Positions 17,251 to 25,983 are shown, counted from the stretch's first letter. The stretch: DNA of 62,332 nt from Bradyrhizobium sp. ORS 375 (GCF_000239775.1 NZ_CAFI01000067.1:1-62332), one strand, 5' to 3'. The notes: generated by a model from the sequence alone, not told the origin. Numbers and translations are program-made.

Positions 17251-17945
17251 GTCTGCTCGAAGTCAAGTCGCTCAACAGCTTCTATAGCGACTCGCATATT
17301 CTTTTTGACGTCGATTTGCGGGTCGAACCTCATGAAGTTGTCGCGCTTCTCGGGCGCAACGGCGCAGGCAAGAGCACGACGATGAAGTCACTGATGGGGC
17401 TTGTGCGCCCGCGCTCCGGCTCGATCAGGTTCAATGGCGAGGAGGTGAGCGGTCGGCCGGCCCATGTCATCGCCCGTGCCGGCATGCAGCTGGTCCCCGA
17501 GGAACGACGTATCTTCGGCAGCCTCGACGTGGAGGAGAACCTGAAGCTCGCTCGGCTTACCGCGTCGCACAGTGCGCCGATGGACAGCATCTTCGCGACC
17601 TTTCCCCGGCTCGGTGAGCGCCGCCGCAGCCGCGGGGCCGATCTCTCCGGGGGCGAGCAGCAGATGCTGGCGATCGCCCGGGCCATGGTTCGTAAGCCCA
17701 AGCTCCTCCTGCTCGACGAGCCCTTTGAAGGATTGGCCCCGGTGATCGTGCGCGATCTGATGAGCGTATGTCGAGAGCTCGCGAGGGCAGGACAGACGAT
17801 TCTGCTCGTCGAGCAGAATCTGGCGGCCACGCTCGCTCTGGCCGACCGGGCCTATATCATCAACAATGGTCATATCGTTCATGAAGGACCAACGGCGGAG
17901 ATGAAGGCCAAGCCCGAACTGCTTCAGCGCCATTTGGGGCTTTAG
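17247..17945 (+). CDS. LivF-type ABC importer ATPase
   Basis: A 232-residue ATPase with Walker A GRNGAGKS, signature LSGGEQQM, Walker B LLLLDEPFEGL and switch His in LVEQN context, plus the LivF hallmark LVPEERRIFGSLDVEENL. It completes the importer with the LivG half of the preceding fusion. The overlap ATGA with that gene indicates coupled translation. About 217 bases without a recognised gene follow before the next gene. Confidence 0.93.
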   Translation: MSLLEVKSLNSFYSDSHILFDVDLRVEPHEVVALLGRNGAGKSTTMKSLMGLVRPRSGSIRFNGEEVSGRPAHVIARAGMQLVPEERRIFGSLDVEENLKLARLTASHSAPMDSIFATFPRLGERRRSRGADLSGGEQQMLAIARAMVRKPKLLLLDEPFEGLAPVIVRDLMSVCRELARAGQTILLVEQNLAATLALADRAYIINNGHIVHEGPTAEMKAKPELLQRHLGL

Positions 17946-18162
17946 CGACGTCCACGCGAGATGTCCGCGAGAGCCGCTGTCGATTTGATGGACGACGAAC
18001 TCAGCGCGGGCACGGTCTGCATGAGATGAGAGGGCTGGCCACACCGACTGACCTTGAGAAGGCACGGCAGCGTACCACGCAGAAGCAAACAAAAGCTGCG
18101 CTCGGACGTTCGTGACCTTGAGGCGCGTGAAATCGTGCGTCGCCATCAAGGAGGAGTTCGCA

Positions 18163-19443
18163 ATGAGAACAGTTGCTCTTGCACTATCAGGATTAATGGT
18201 CGTCACGTTCCCGGCTGTCGCACAGACTGCGGCACAGCCGTCCGGGGGCCAGGGCGGTGCAGTGGTGCGCAACCAGGACAGCTCGCAGTTGCAGGCCGCG
18301 CAGCGTTTCGTCGATCAGGCCGCGATGATCAACATGACGGAGATCGAAGCGGCCCAATCGGCGCAGAAGACTACGAACCTTCCGGCCTATAAGGACTTTG
18401 CCGCGATGATCGTGACCGATCATACCAACATGGGGCAGAACCTGAAGCGTATCGCGTCGACCATGCCTGGTTTGAACGTTCCTGCTCAGCTCGATCAGGA
18501 GCACCGACAGAAGGTCGCTCAGCTGCAACAGTTGAGTGGAGCGAAATTCGAGCAGAGCTATCGCCAGAGTCAGATCGATGGACATCAGAAGGCGATTAAG
18601 CTGTTCCAGGAATTCGCCAATGGGAACGCCGGCACGCCCGATCTGAGATCCTGGGCGCAGGCGTCGCTGCCGGTCTTGCAAAAGCACCTGCAAAGCGCGG
18701 AAAACCTGCCTGTCGCGAATGAACAAGTCGGGGCCGCTACGACGAATGGCAACAACGGCCGGACGGGTGCGGGGATGAGGGCGATGGGGAACGCCGCCAG
18801 CAATGCCGGCCAGAATAGCGCCAGCGGTAACGGCATGACCACCGGCAAGGCGAATGCTGCCAAGCAGAGCGACGCGCAGAGTCTGGTCAACGAGGCCGCT
18901 CAGATGATCAAGACCATGCAGAAGGACCCGGAGCTGGCGCAGGCCATGAAGAATGCCAAGGGCCTCTATTTGGTCCCGGATTTCGGGCGTGGCGCGGCAC
19001 TCGTCGGCGTCAGGGGCGGAGCGGGGCTGGTGACGGTCCGCGAGAACGGCAGGTGGAGCGATCCGGCGTTCTATGATTTCGGCGCGATCAGCGTCGGTCC
19101 CCAGGTAGGCGCATCAGGCGGGCAAGTGGCTTTCCTGTTGATGAGCCAGGGTGCGGTCGATGCATTCAAGAGCGGCAACAAGTTCTCGCTCAACGCCGGC
19201 GCGGGGCTCTCCATCGTGAACTACTCCGCCAACAGCCAGGCGTCCTGGGGAAAGGGCGATATCGTCATGTGGAGCAACACATCAGGCGCTTATGTCGGCG
19301 CGACGATCAGTGTGACGGACATCAACTGGGACGACGATAATAACCGGACGTACTACGGTAGGAATGTCGACATGACCAAAATTCTGGATGGTGCCGTCAG
19401 CAATGCGGGCGCGCATGACTTGAAGGCGGCCTTGCCCGGCTAA
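18163..19443 (+). CDS. Secreted DUF4142-SYLF fusion protein
   Basis: A 426-residue exported protein. After a signal peptide ending near AVAQTAAQ comes a DUF4142 helical domain (about residues 45-180), with repeated His in TDHTNMGQNL and QIDGHQKAIKLF. A Gly/Asn/Ala-rich linker (about 185-235) follows, then a SYLF/Ysc84 domain (about 240-425) with GLYLVPDFGRGAALVG, GGAGLVTVR and TDINWDDDNN. SYLF domains bind phosphoinositides in eukaryotes; in bacteria they are found in outer-membrane or secreted proteins of unknown role. AAGGAGGAG before the ATG fixes the start. A strong terminator follows. Confidence 0.88.
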   Translation: MRTVALALSGLMVVTFPAVAQTAAQPSGGQGGAVVRNQDSSQLQAAQRFVDQAAMINMTEIEAAQSAQKTTNLPAYKDFAAMIVTDHTNMGQNLKRIASTMPGLNVPAQLDQEHRQKVAQLQQLSGAKFEQSYRQSQIDGHQKAIKLFQEFANGNAGTPDLRSWAQASLPVLQKHLQSAENLPVANEQVGAATTNGNNGRTGAGMRAMGNAASNAGQNSASGNGMTTGKANAAKQSDAQSLVNEAAQMIKTMQKDPELAQAMKNAKGLYLVPDFGRGAALVGVRGGAGLVTVRENGRWSDPAFYDFGAISVGPQVGASGGQVAFLLMSQGAVDAFKSGNKFSLNAGAGLSIVNYSANSQASWGKGDIVMWSNTSGAYVGATISVTDINWDDDNNRTYYGRNVDMTKILDGAVSNAGAHDLKAALPG

Positions 19444-19480
19444 TCCGACCATATCAGGTCGCGCATGGGCTGCCTGAGCG

Positions 19481-19514
19481 GCAGATCCGGCCGGGCCGGC
19501 CGGATCTGCTCTTT
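19481..19514. terminator. Rho-independent terminator, 12-bp stem
   Basis: GCAGATCCGGCC, a five-base loop, then its perfect complement GGCCGGATCTGC and TCTTT. It serves the plus-strand DUF4142-SYLF gene and, being symmetrical, may also stop the convergent Crp-type gene. Confidence 0.8.
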
Positions 19515-19548
19515 CGACGATCGGAAACGCTTAGATGATGGAGTGGGC

Positions 19549-20352
19549 TCAAGACGCACCATTTGGCGTGTCCCGAGACTTGAGGCTGTCGCTGCCGATT
19601 GCGCCGGTGACCTCGATACGACCGACCATGACGCTGTCGTGTCCGGCGTCGGGCGTTGAACTCAAAGCGAGTTGACGCTCGTATTCGCGTTCGATGATCC
19701 TGAAGCAATCGCAGCAAATGCTCATCAGACCGCCGGGGTTCTGGACCACGATCAGGCCCCGATCGGTTCTGATCAGCGCAAGGCGTTCGAGGTGATCGAG
19801 GCATTCGGTGATGCTTGCACGTCTCACGCACAGCAGTTGCGCCAGGATGCTGTGTGTCAGTGGAATCGCGTCGCTTTCAAGCCCGCGGCGGGCCAGCAGC
19901 AACCAGCGCGCCAGCCGCTGTTTCAGCGGGTGCGCAGCATTGCATGCGCCAGCCTGGGATGTCTGAACGAGTACCGCTGACAGATATGCGCTCAACAAAC
20001 GCTGCAGATTGGGCAGGTGAGTCAGCATTTGTCGGAACGGACCGCTCGCAATCCGCAAGGCGTCGCCGCCGACCTGCACGGTCCGCCGATAGAGCGGCTC
20101 GCTGTTATGAGCCAAGGCCAGGGGAGCTCCGACCATGCCGTCGGTCCCGATCAGCCACACCTCCGTGAATTTCTCAGGTCCGATCTTTGCCGCGACCGAG
20201 ACGAGACCGTTCTCGACAAAGTAAACATGCTCCATCGGTAGTTTGTAGTGATGAAGTACCTGGCGAGGCACAAGCGGGACCGTGTCAGATGCGGACAAAA
20301 CTTGTTGCAGCTCAGTCGAAGGAATTCGTCTGAGAAGGGCGTTGCGGACCAT
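19549..20352 (-). CDS. Crp/Fnr-family transcriptional regulator
   Basis: A 267-residue regulator. Residues about 15-130 are the cyclic-nucleotide-binding-like beta barrel (PLVPRQVLHHY, VYFVENGLVSV, EVWLIGTDGMVGAP). Residues 150-225 are a winged helix with the recognition region LAQLLCVRRASITECLDHLE. The Cys cluster SICCDCF near residue 225 is unlike the Fnr iron-sulfur arrangement and its role is unclear. The effector is unknown: the phosphate-binding cassette of true cAMP receptors is not obvious. The start at 20352 is set by AGGAGG eight bases upstream. An EcfG-like promoter lies about 100 bases upstream. Confidence 0.87.
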   Translation of the reverse strand: MVRNALLRRIPSTELQQVLSASDTVPLVPRQVLHHYKLPMEHVYFVENGLVSVAAKIGPEKFTEVWLIGTDGMVGAPLALAHNSEPLYRRTVQVGGDALRIASGPFRQMLTHLPNLQRLLSAYLSAVLVQTSQAGACNAAHPLKQRLARWLLLARRGLESDAIPLTHSILAQLLCVRRASITECLDHLERLALIRTDRGLIVVQNPGGLMSICCDCFRIIEREYERQLALSSTPDAGHDSVMVGRIEVTGAIGSDSLKSRDTPNGAS

Positions 20353-20454
20353 TTCACGAACCTCCTGGTACACAAATCGATTGTCGTCGAATTCCGGACG
20401 AACGATCGAACATGGAGATTTGGCCCGATCAGACCCGCTGCATCGCTGCCTGCC

Positions 20455-20479
20455 AACCGGCTGTCATGGTCATTGTTCC
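20455..20479 (-). promoter_or_regulatory. EcfG-type promoter candidate upstream of Crp-type regulator
   Basis: Minus-strand GGAAC, 16 bases, GGTT, about 103 bases before the start at 20352. The remainder of the 347-base gap 20353-20699 shows no other gene; its right part resembles the leader of the gene at 61445. Confidence 0.5.
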
Positions 20480-20699
20480 TAGTGTGGCTCTTTTGCCGAA
20501 GTCGCGGCTCGGTCGCACTGCTGAAGGGGTGTCGACGGAGTGTTTGCAACGGATGCGATCACCCGTTTGAATCCAGGCGCTTTCGTGTGGAATAGGATGA
20601 TCGGGTACGACAACGTACCGCTGGGTTGGACCCGCATCGAACCTTTGTCCGTGGTGTCGGTTCAAGCTCCGCGGTACGTCCCAACTCGGTAGGCGTAGA

Positions 20700-21101
20700 A
20701 TGTGTGGTCCGCTTATCGCGTTATCGCTGGTGATCCTCGCTGCGCGACGGAATCCGGAGTTCGCGCGAGAGAGCGCCAGCAGCTCTCAGTCCGCAACTCA
20801 GAACGAATTGGCGACTAATCAGTCATCGCGGGCGCTGCCTCAGTGTATCAGCAAAAAGGCGCAGAAGCAGGGGTCAATGCTATCGGGTCAATGCTATCAG
20901 TTTAGTTCCGGTTTCGTTCGCTGGTGACGCCAAGGACAGCAAGAGCGATCAGGTGACGACTGTCATCGGACCACATTCGCTGACCATGTTCAGTGAAGTC
21001 AACACGCCGGGGCAGAAGCCGAAAGCGCTGTCGGCGTCGACGCGCATTCGTAGGGCGAGGCCGGCAACAAACAGAGCGGCAGCGTTCAGAGCAGCAGTTG
21101 A
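20700..21101 (+). pseudogene. Frameshifted copy of the small secreted protein encoded at 61445
   Basis: The first frame resembles the gene at 61445 from signal peptide through SATQN and KKAQKQG. It then meets a 14-base tandem duplication (20871-20898) and loses frame. The homologous frame resumes one phase over at about 20928 with AKDSKSDQ and VIGPHSLTMFSE, the latter identical to the intact protein. Similarity runs on to the end, where CAGAGCAGCAGTTGA matches the intact gene's CAGAGCAGCAAGTGA. The leader (TCGAACCTT and TCGGTTCAAG) is shared too. A dead full-length duplicate of a gene 40 kb away. Confidence 0.8.
20871..20898. repeat. 14-bp perfect tandem duplication inside the pseudogene
   Basis: GGGTCAATGCTATC occurs twice in direct succession. 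Absent from the intact paralogue at 61445, it is the probable lesion that broke the reading frame, together with a compensating one-base difference. Confidence 0.9.
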
Positions 21102-21182
21102 TTCTGCCGCATGTCGCACGACCGGTCTGGCCCGAATCGCACGCAGGGCGTGATCCGCACCGCCTCGCGCCCGGAGGTCTTC

Positions 21183-22397
21183 ATGGACACGGCCCTCGCA
21201 TTTCTCGGCATCGGTGGCCTCGTGATCGTGTCGGCATGGATGCCGCTGTTTCTGACATCCGTTCCGGTCTCGCTCGCCATGGTCGCAGTGTCCGGCGGGA
21301 TCGTGTGTGGGCTGCTGGGCGTTCCCGCGCACATTCTGCGGGTGGCAGAGCTGGAGACCTTGGTCCTGTGCGCCTTGCTGGTTGCGGTTCTGGGCGGCGG
21401 CCTCAAGCTCGATCGCCGGTTTGCACCGGTGACATGGGGCAGTACCTGGCGGCTGCTTGGGCTTGTCATGCCGCTGTCGATCGGCGCAATAGCGACGCTA
21501 TCGTATTTCCTGTTGGGATTGCCGGCAGGCCTTTCGCTCCTGCTCGGAGCCGCACTCGCCCCGACCGATCCGGTACTCGCCTCGGAATATGCTGCTGGAC
21601 CGCCCGGCACCGGGGAGGAGGACGAAACCCGCTTTGCCTTGACATCCGAAGCCGGGCTCAATGATGGTGCCGCCTATCCTTTCGTCATGTTGGGCCTTCT
21701 GATCACGCAAGGTCATATCGGCGCTTCCGGAGATCTTTGGCAATGGCTGCTGCGCGACATGCTCTGGAACGTCACGGCCGGTGCTGCGATCGGAATCGGG
21801 CTCGGTTGGGTATTGGTTAAGGTCAATGCGTGGCTTCCGAACGACCACCGGCTATCGGCGTCGAACAGCGGGTTGGTCGCCGTCGGACTCGCCTTCGTGG
21901 CGTATGCGTTGGCTCTGCTCGTCGACGGCAATGGCTTTGTCGCGGTGTTCTGCGAAGCCGTCACGATTCGCAACCTTGTCGACGTGGTCGCCTACAGTCG
22001 CAGATTGAACCACGCCGCCGATCAGTTCGAGAGTCTCGGAATGGTGCTCGTTCTGGCCGGGCTCGGGGTTGCGCTGGCCAACGGACTGCTGGACGAAGTA
22101 GGTTGGCGAGAGTTGGCTTTCGCGGCGCTCGTACTGCTGATCGTACGACCATTCGGTGTCGCGCTCGGCATGTTGGGGACAGGCCAGGACCGCGCAACGC
22201 GCATCGCGCTGGGCTATTTCGGCATCCGCGGGATCGCATCGATCTACTACGTCGCCCATGTCGGGCCGCAGCTCGCACAAGCTGATGCTCGGCACCTTTA
22301 CGCGCTGGTCGGACTCGTCGTGCTCAGCTCGGTCATGCTCTATGGCACCACGGCCCGGTTGGTTGGTGACAGATTGCGGGCTTACCGGCAGAGATAA
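21183..22397 (+). CDS. CPA1-family Na+/H+ antiporter
   Basis: A 404-residue membrane protein with about 12 helices. The transport site motifs are ALAPTDPVLASEYAAG and SEAGLNDGAAYPFV, the latter carrying the essential Asn-Asp pair of CPA1 exchangers, and the C-terminal RIALGYFGIRGIASIYYV is a further family mark. It is short and lacks a C-terminal regulatory tail. CCGGAGG with a five-base gap fixes the ATG at 21183. Probable role: pH and sodium homeostasis. A second, unrelated antiporter, NhaA, is at 51367. Confidence 0.9.
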   Translation: MDTALAFLGIGGLVIVSAWMPLFLTSVPVSLAMVAVSGGIVCGLLGVPAHILRVAELETLVLCALLVAVLGGGLKLDRRFAPVTWGSTWRLLGLVMPLSIGAIATLSYFLLGLPAGLSLLLGAALAPTDPVLASEYAAGPPGTGEEDETRFALTSEAGLNDGAAYPFVMLGLLITQGHIGASGDLWQWLLRDMLWNVTAGAAIGIGLGWVLVKVNAWLPNDHRLSASNSGLVAVGLAFVAYALALLVDGNGFVAVFCEAVTIRNLVDVVAYSRRLNHAADQFESLGMVLVLAGLGVALANGLLDEVGWRELAFAALVLLIVRPFGVALGMLGTGQDRATRIALGYFGIRGIASIYYVAHVGPQLAQADARHLYALVGLVVLSSVMLYGTTARLVGDRLRAYRQR

Positions 22398-22562
22398 CCA
22401 GCGCCCCGGCCATCGGAGAGAGGCTGTGTACCTGCTGCCCAGGGGGTGCGCTTAGATCGTTCGCGACCGCCGTGGGTCTATCATGGCCTGATGAGCCCGC
22501 TCAAGGCATGCCCCGTATCTGTGCGGCTCCCGTTGTTTGCGCCGAGGCCCGCCGGCGCGTCG

Positions 22563-22592
22563 GCGAGAGCCGCGCTGGTACGCGGCTCTCGC
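22563..22592. terminator. 12-bp stem hairpin between convergent genes
   Basis: GCGAGAGCCGCG, loop CTGGTA, then CGCGGCTCTCGC, a perfect 12-bp stem between the antiporter and the convergent peptidoglycan-binding gene. No U-run on either side, so termination efficiency is uncertain. Confidence 0.6.
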
Positions 22593-22607
22593 TCGTGAAC
22601 GGGAAGG

Positions 22608-23324
22608 TTACTTGTTCGTGCCGCCATTGGCTCCGTCCGAGGTACCGCCTCCTGTGGATCCGGCATTCCCACCGCCGTCGGCGTTCATCTGACCCGTGCC
22701 TGACGAATTGCCGGCATTGTTGTTCGCCGTGTTGCCGGTGCTCATGCCGACTGTCCCCGACGAATTGCCGCGTTGGCCGCCTGCGCTGCCGACGGTCTGC
22801 CCTCCGCCCGGTGCTTCGTTGGTAATCCGCTGCGACGGAAGCGGGCTACCGCCGACGTTGGCGGCGTTCTTGCCACCTCGAGGCGGCGGCGCGCCGTTGG
22901 TGGTTGCCAGAGCCTGGTTACCATTGCCGAGCGGGTTGCCGATGATATTGTTCCAGAGCCCGAGAGCTGCGATCGACGATAGATTGAGATTGCCGGTCGG
23001 CTCCAGACCATGAGCCTGCTGGAAGTTCAGCAGCGCATCCGCAGTGGCCTGATTCCAGGTACCGTTGACCTGTCCAGCGGCGTAGCCGAGGCGGTTCATG
23101 GCCTGTTGCACTTCGCGCACGGCCGAGGGCGAGATTGTGAGGATGGCTCCGGTGCCGGAGGCGTTCTCATTGCTGACGCGCTGGCTCGCCATGCCGCCGC
23201 CATTCGCACCGTTGTTGGCGTTGGCGGCGTTGTTGTTCGCGCCGCCGGCGGTTTGGGCCATTGCGGCTGGGGCAACGAGCAAGGTTGCGGCGAACACTGC
23301 GGCAGCGCACTGCGTCCTCTTCAT
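22608..23324 (-). CDS. Exported low-complexity protein with peptidoglycan-binding domain
   Basis: A 238-residue protein. A signal peptide ends near AAMAQTAGG. An Asn/Gly/Ala-rich stretch precedes a PG_binding_1 domain (about residues 65-125: VREVQQAMNRLGYAAGQVNG and LLNFQQAHGLEPTG). The last 100 residues are Gly/Asn/Ser-rich. The short element SQRVSNE before the domain recurs as SQRITNE after it, an internal repeat. Such domains bind the cell-wall glycan or its peptide. The start at 23324 has GGAG seven bases upstream and gives the only sensible signal peptide. Divergent from the gene at 23640, with EcfG-like sites for both. Confidence 0.85.
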   Translation of the reverse strand: MKRTQCAAAVFAATLLVAPAAMAQTAGGANNNAANANNGANGGGMASQRVSNENASGTGAILTISPSAVREVQQAMNRLGYAAGQVNGTWNQATADALLNFQQAHGLEPTGNLNLSSIAALGLWNNIIGNPLGNGNQALATTNGAPPPRGGKNAANVGGSPLPSQRITNEAPGGGQTVGSAGGQRGNSSGTVGMSTGNTANNNAGNSSGTGQMNADGGGNAGSTGGGTSDGANGGTNK

Positions 23325-23387
23325 GTCTAGACTCCATTTCTGTTGCTGGTTTGCGCCGACGCAGGACGGCGACGACGATGCCAAGCT

Positions 23388-23413
23388 AACAAGAAAAGAA
23401 AATGCATCGTTCC
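23388..23413 (-). promoter_or_regulatory. EcfG-type promoter candidate upstream of peptidoglycan-binding gene
   Basis: Minus-strand GGAAC, 17 bases, TGTT, 64 bases before the start at 23324. Same variant (-10 TGTT, 17-base spacer) as at the CsbD gene. Confidence 0.55.
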
Positions 23414-23574
23414 AGTCCTTGGCAGCGCGGATCGCTTGAGGTCTGAGCGATTCCGTACTCACGAGCACGACAAGCCTGGCGGATGTAAGTAATAGTGCGC
23501 GCATTAAATGTATTTGAAAAAAACAGAAACTGCCGAGTGCCGGCTGTTTGCGTGGTAAGCGCTCGGGCGCATCA

Positions 23575-23599
23575 GGAACGGCTCGGCAGAGCCCGAGTT
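23575..23599 (+). promoter_or_regulatory. EcfG-type promoter candidate upstream of the gene at 23640
   Basis: Plus-strand GGAAC, 16 bases, AGTT, 40 bases before the ATG. Together with 23388-23413 it makes a divergent pair in the 315-base gap. Confidence 0.5.
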
Positions 23600-23639
23600 G
23601 GGAGGGAAGAAGCGAGCCGTCAGCAACGAGGAGCAAGAG

Positions 23640-24218
23640 ATGGCAAACCAAGTACCCGAACGTCAAGCAAGCTCGAACGTGTGGCCAGTCATTCTGGTGA
23701 TTGCCGTCGTGATCGTGGCGGGAGGTTGGTGGTGGTGGAGTGTGAGCATGCCCAGCCGGAGCGCGAGCACGGTGCCAGGCACACAGGCCCCGCCGTCGAC
23801 TTCGCAGGCTTCATCCTCGCCGGTCCCGCAGTCCTCGCCGTCCGCCCCGGCTTCACCGACCAAGAACGCTGCGAATTCGTCATCGTCTGAGACGACTGGC
23901 CGAGCGAACTCGCAGCCTCATAACACTTCGGCAAACGCGCCGGCCGCAACGGAGCAAGCGAGCGGCGGGTCGTCTGCCAGGCCCGATACGGCCGCTCCGG
24001 TTCAACGGTCCAACATCCAGAGTGGTGACCTCAACGCGAGGGCGAACCATCCCGCGACGGAAGCTGGCGGAACGGTGGGGGCCAGCGGAGGCGGCGTTGG
24101 TCTGAGCGGCTCGGCTCTGCCTAGCCCGGCAGCCGGCGGTAACGTCTCCGCAGCGGACCAGAATCAACGCGCACCGGGAGCCGCGGGTCCAGGCGCAAGC
24201 GGTGCATTGAGCCGCTGA
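23640..24218 (+). CDS. Membrane-anchored Ser/Pro/Ala-rich protein of unknown function
   Basis: A 192-residue protein with a single N-terminal membrane helix (about residues 14-36, ending in WWWWSVS) and no obvious cleavage site, so it is probably a type II membrane protein with its C-terminus in the periplasm. The remaining 155 residues are disordered, rich in Ser, Ala, Pro, Gly and Asn, with SNIQSGDLNARANHP as the only distinctive element. I recognise no domain. The ATG at 23640 follows CGAGGAG. An EcfG-like promoter is upstream. Similar low-complexity exported proteins are encoded at 22608, 46923 and 61445. Confidence 0.75.
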   Translation: MANQVPERQASSNVWPVILVIAVVIVAGGWWWWSVSMPSRSASTVPGTQAPPSTSQASSSPVPQSSPSAPASPTKNAANSSSSETTGRANSQPHNTSANAPAATEQASGGSSARPDTAAPVQRSNIQSGDLNARANHPATEAGGTVGASGGGVGLSGSALPSPAAGGNVSAADQNQRAPGAAGPGASGALSR

Positions 24219-24262
24219 GCGCTTGATCCCGCCGCCCTGTGCGAACGCGGGGCGGCCGGCAA

Positions 24263-24550
24263 TCAGGCGGGGGTCGGCGTGGGGTTGAGGTCGACGCAAC
24301 TGGCATTCCGCAAGAACAGGCTTTGCAGAATCGGCCGGCTCGCCGCAAGAGTGGGGGGCGCCGGGGACGGCCGGCAGGTCAGCGAATTCAAACTGTGCAA
24401 AGCTAATTCGGGCTTCTCGATGGTTTGGCCGGAATGGTGAGGAGCCTTCACTTGCGCCCGATCGAGGGCGCCCAAGGCGCTCAAGCTGCCGACGAGAACC
24501 AGAACACTGGTCATTGTCACGATTGCAAAACAGCGTTCAATGTTGTCCAT
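24263..24550 (-). CDS. Small exported protein, unknown
   Basis: A 95-residue open frame with a hydrophobic N-terminus (about residues 8-29) that could be a signal peptide or anchor, followed by a polar stretch with two Cys (LTCRPSP and NASCVDLNP). GGAG lies nine bases before the ATG. No family recognised. It is convergent with the gene at 23640 and may be a real small gene, but codon evidence is limited and a spurious frame cannot be excluded. Confidence 0.4.
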   Translation of the reverse strand: MDNIERCFAIVTMTSVLVLVGSLSALGALDRAQVKAPHHSGQTIEKPELALHSLNSLTCRPSPAPPTLAASRPILQSLFLRNASCVDLNPTPTPA

Positions 24551-24705
24551 TGTGATGCACTCCGACGGACTGGTCGAGCGCTACGTAAAGCGGTTGAGTC
24601 GAAGGTTGTAAACCGCTGCATAAGGCCCTCGGTACGGCGCCGCGCTTGCTTTCTGAGACGACCCATCGCTGTTCCAGGGCGAACATTGCGTTAGTCAATC
24701 CGGCG

Positions 24706-25857
24706 TCACCGCGCGTCGTCGAGGGTGCCGTTCTCAAGAATCCGGTAGCGGTGCCCGCGCCACGCGACGCTGGTGCCGAAGAAGGCGGCTACGAAGACGG
24801 CCGCCATGATCAGGTCATGAAGGACAATATGCCGTCGTTCCCTGCCTTCGAGCCGGAGCGTTCTCGCGACGGTCGTCGCAAGCACGAGGCGGCTTGCGAC
24901 TGCGATTGCGACAAGCAGCAGCGGATAGGCGCTTCCTAACAGACCGGCCAGCAGCGAAAGCATCAGCGGCTGCATGAAGATGAGCCCGCCATAGCCGACC
25001 GGGTCGACCGAACGGATCGTGCGGTGGACGCGCAGTTGATGCTGCCAGTACGCCGAAAAACTACGTTCAAAACAGACATGCCCGACCGCCCAGGGGGGAA
25101 CGATCACCTCGAGCCCGAGGGCTCTGACCGCCTGTCCGACCGCATAATCGTCCGCCAGATCATCGCAAAACGCCTGAAATCCGCCGATTCGCTGCAGTAC
25201 GTCGCGGTGCATCGCGATGGCAGAACCAAAACACGGAGTGGCCGCACCGCAGACGAGCGCAACGACGGCGTTGGGGAGGAAGGCCGAGTTGATGCTCAGG
25301 GCAGAGAGCCGTCCCCACAGGCCACGCTCGGCCATGCCATAGTAGAGGCAGGTCACGGCCCCGTTGGTTGGACACTCCAGCGCGGCTGTCGTGTCCGCCA
25401 CGAAGTTGGGCCCGACCACGATATCGCTGTCCGACAATATAACCGTGTCGTGTGTTATTGCGGATTCCATATTGGCAAGGTTTGCTACCTTGCGATTGGT
25501 GCCCTGACATCTTTCGTCGACGACGAGGTCGATCCGCTGGTCGGGATACAGGCGCTTCAGCAATCGCACGACATGGGCGCCGTGGTCCGCTGGACTCTGG
25601 ACTCCTGCTACGATCTGGATCGAATCAGCATAGTTCTGCCGGCAGAGAGTCGACAGACGTTTGTATAGGCCGGGCTCCGAGCCGTGTATCGGCTTGAGAA
25701 TGGTGACGGTTCGAGACGCGTGCATGTTGCGGGAAGGTTCGGATGATTGACCGAAGAACCAGAGCACGGCTCCTGCTGCAAAGCAGTTGTACAGAATGCC
25801 GAGGCTGGCGCCGGCAAGACAGAGGTCGGCAACGATATGGAAATGAGGTGCTGTCAT
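24706..25857 (-). CDS. hpnI: Hopanoid-associated glycosyltransferase HpnI
   Basis: A 383-residue membrane glycosyltransferase of the ceramide-glucosyltransferase type (GT21-like). After an N-terminal helix come TVTILKPIHGSEPGLYKRL, the metal-binding DSDIVVGPNF, the catalytic DDYAVGQAVRALG and the acceptor motif QHQLRVHRTIRS, then three C-terminal helices. In Burkholderia, HpnI is reported to add N-acetylglucosamine to bacteriohopanetetrol, after which HpnK deacetylates it; hpnK is present here at 36865. The start at 25857 was preferred to an upstream ATG that adds a polar 19-residue extension. Divergent from hpnG, with an EcfG-like promoter about 100 bases upstream. Confidence 0.88.
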   Translation of the reverse strand: MTAPHFHIVADLCLAGASLGILYNCFAAGAVLWFFGQSSEPSRNMHASRTVTILKPIHGSEPGLYKRLSTLCRQNYADSIQIVAGVQSPADHGAHVVRLLKRLYPDQRIDLVVDERCQGTNRKVANLANMESAITHDTVILSDSDIVVGPNFVADTTAALECPTNGAVTCLYYGMAERGLWGRLSALSINSAFLPNAVVALVCGAATPCFGSAIAMHRDVLQRIGGFQAFCDDLADDYAVGQAVRALGLEVIVPPWAVGHVCFERSFSAYWQHQLRVHRTIRSVDPVGYGGLIFMQPLMLSLLAGLLGSAYPLLLVAIAVASRLVLATTVARTLRLEGRERRHIVLHDLIMAAVFVAAFFGTSVAWRGHRYRILENGTLDDAR

Positions 25858-25957
25858 GATCAAATCACGATGCGTCTGACATGAGAACTGGCTGGGCCTG
25901 AGCATGGAGACCATGCGATTGCCGCCAAGACTGCGCCTTTAGCAGGCTCATGTTGCG

Positions 25958-25983
25958 AATGAACCAATATGCCGGGACGTTCC
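25958..25983 (-). promoter_or_regulatory. EcfG-type promoter candidate upstream of hpnI
   Basis: Minus-strand GGAAC, 17 bases, CATT, about 100 bases before the hpnI start at 25857. Confidence 0.5.

Noticed and set aside
22742-23011. Short repeats of GGC/AAC-type codons in the peptidoglycan-binding gene, resembling a DNA repeat array
   Set aside because: They reflect Gly/Asn-rich protein sequence with irregular periods; not a CRISPR or other spaced array.
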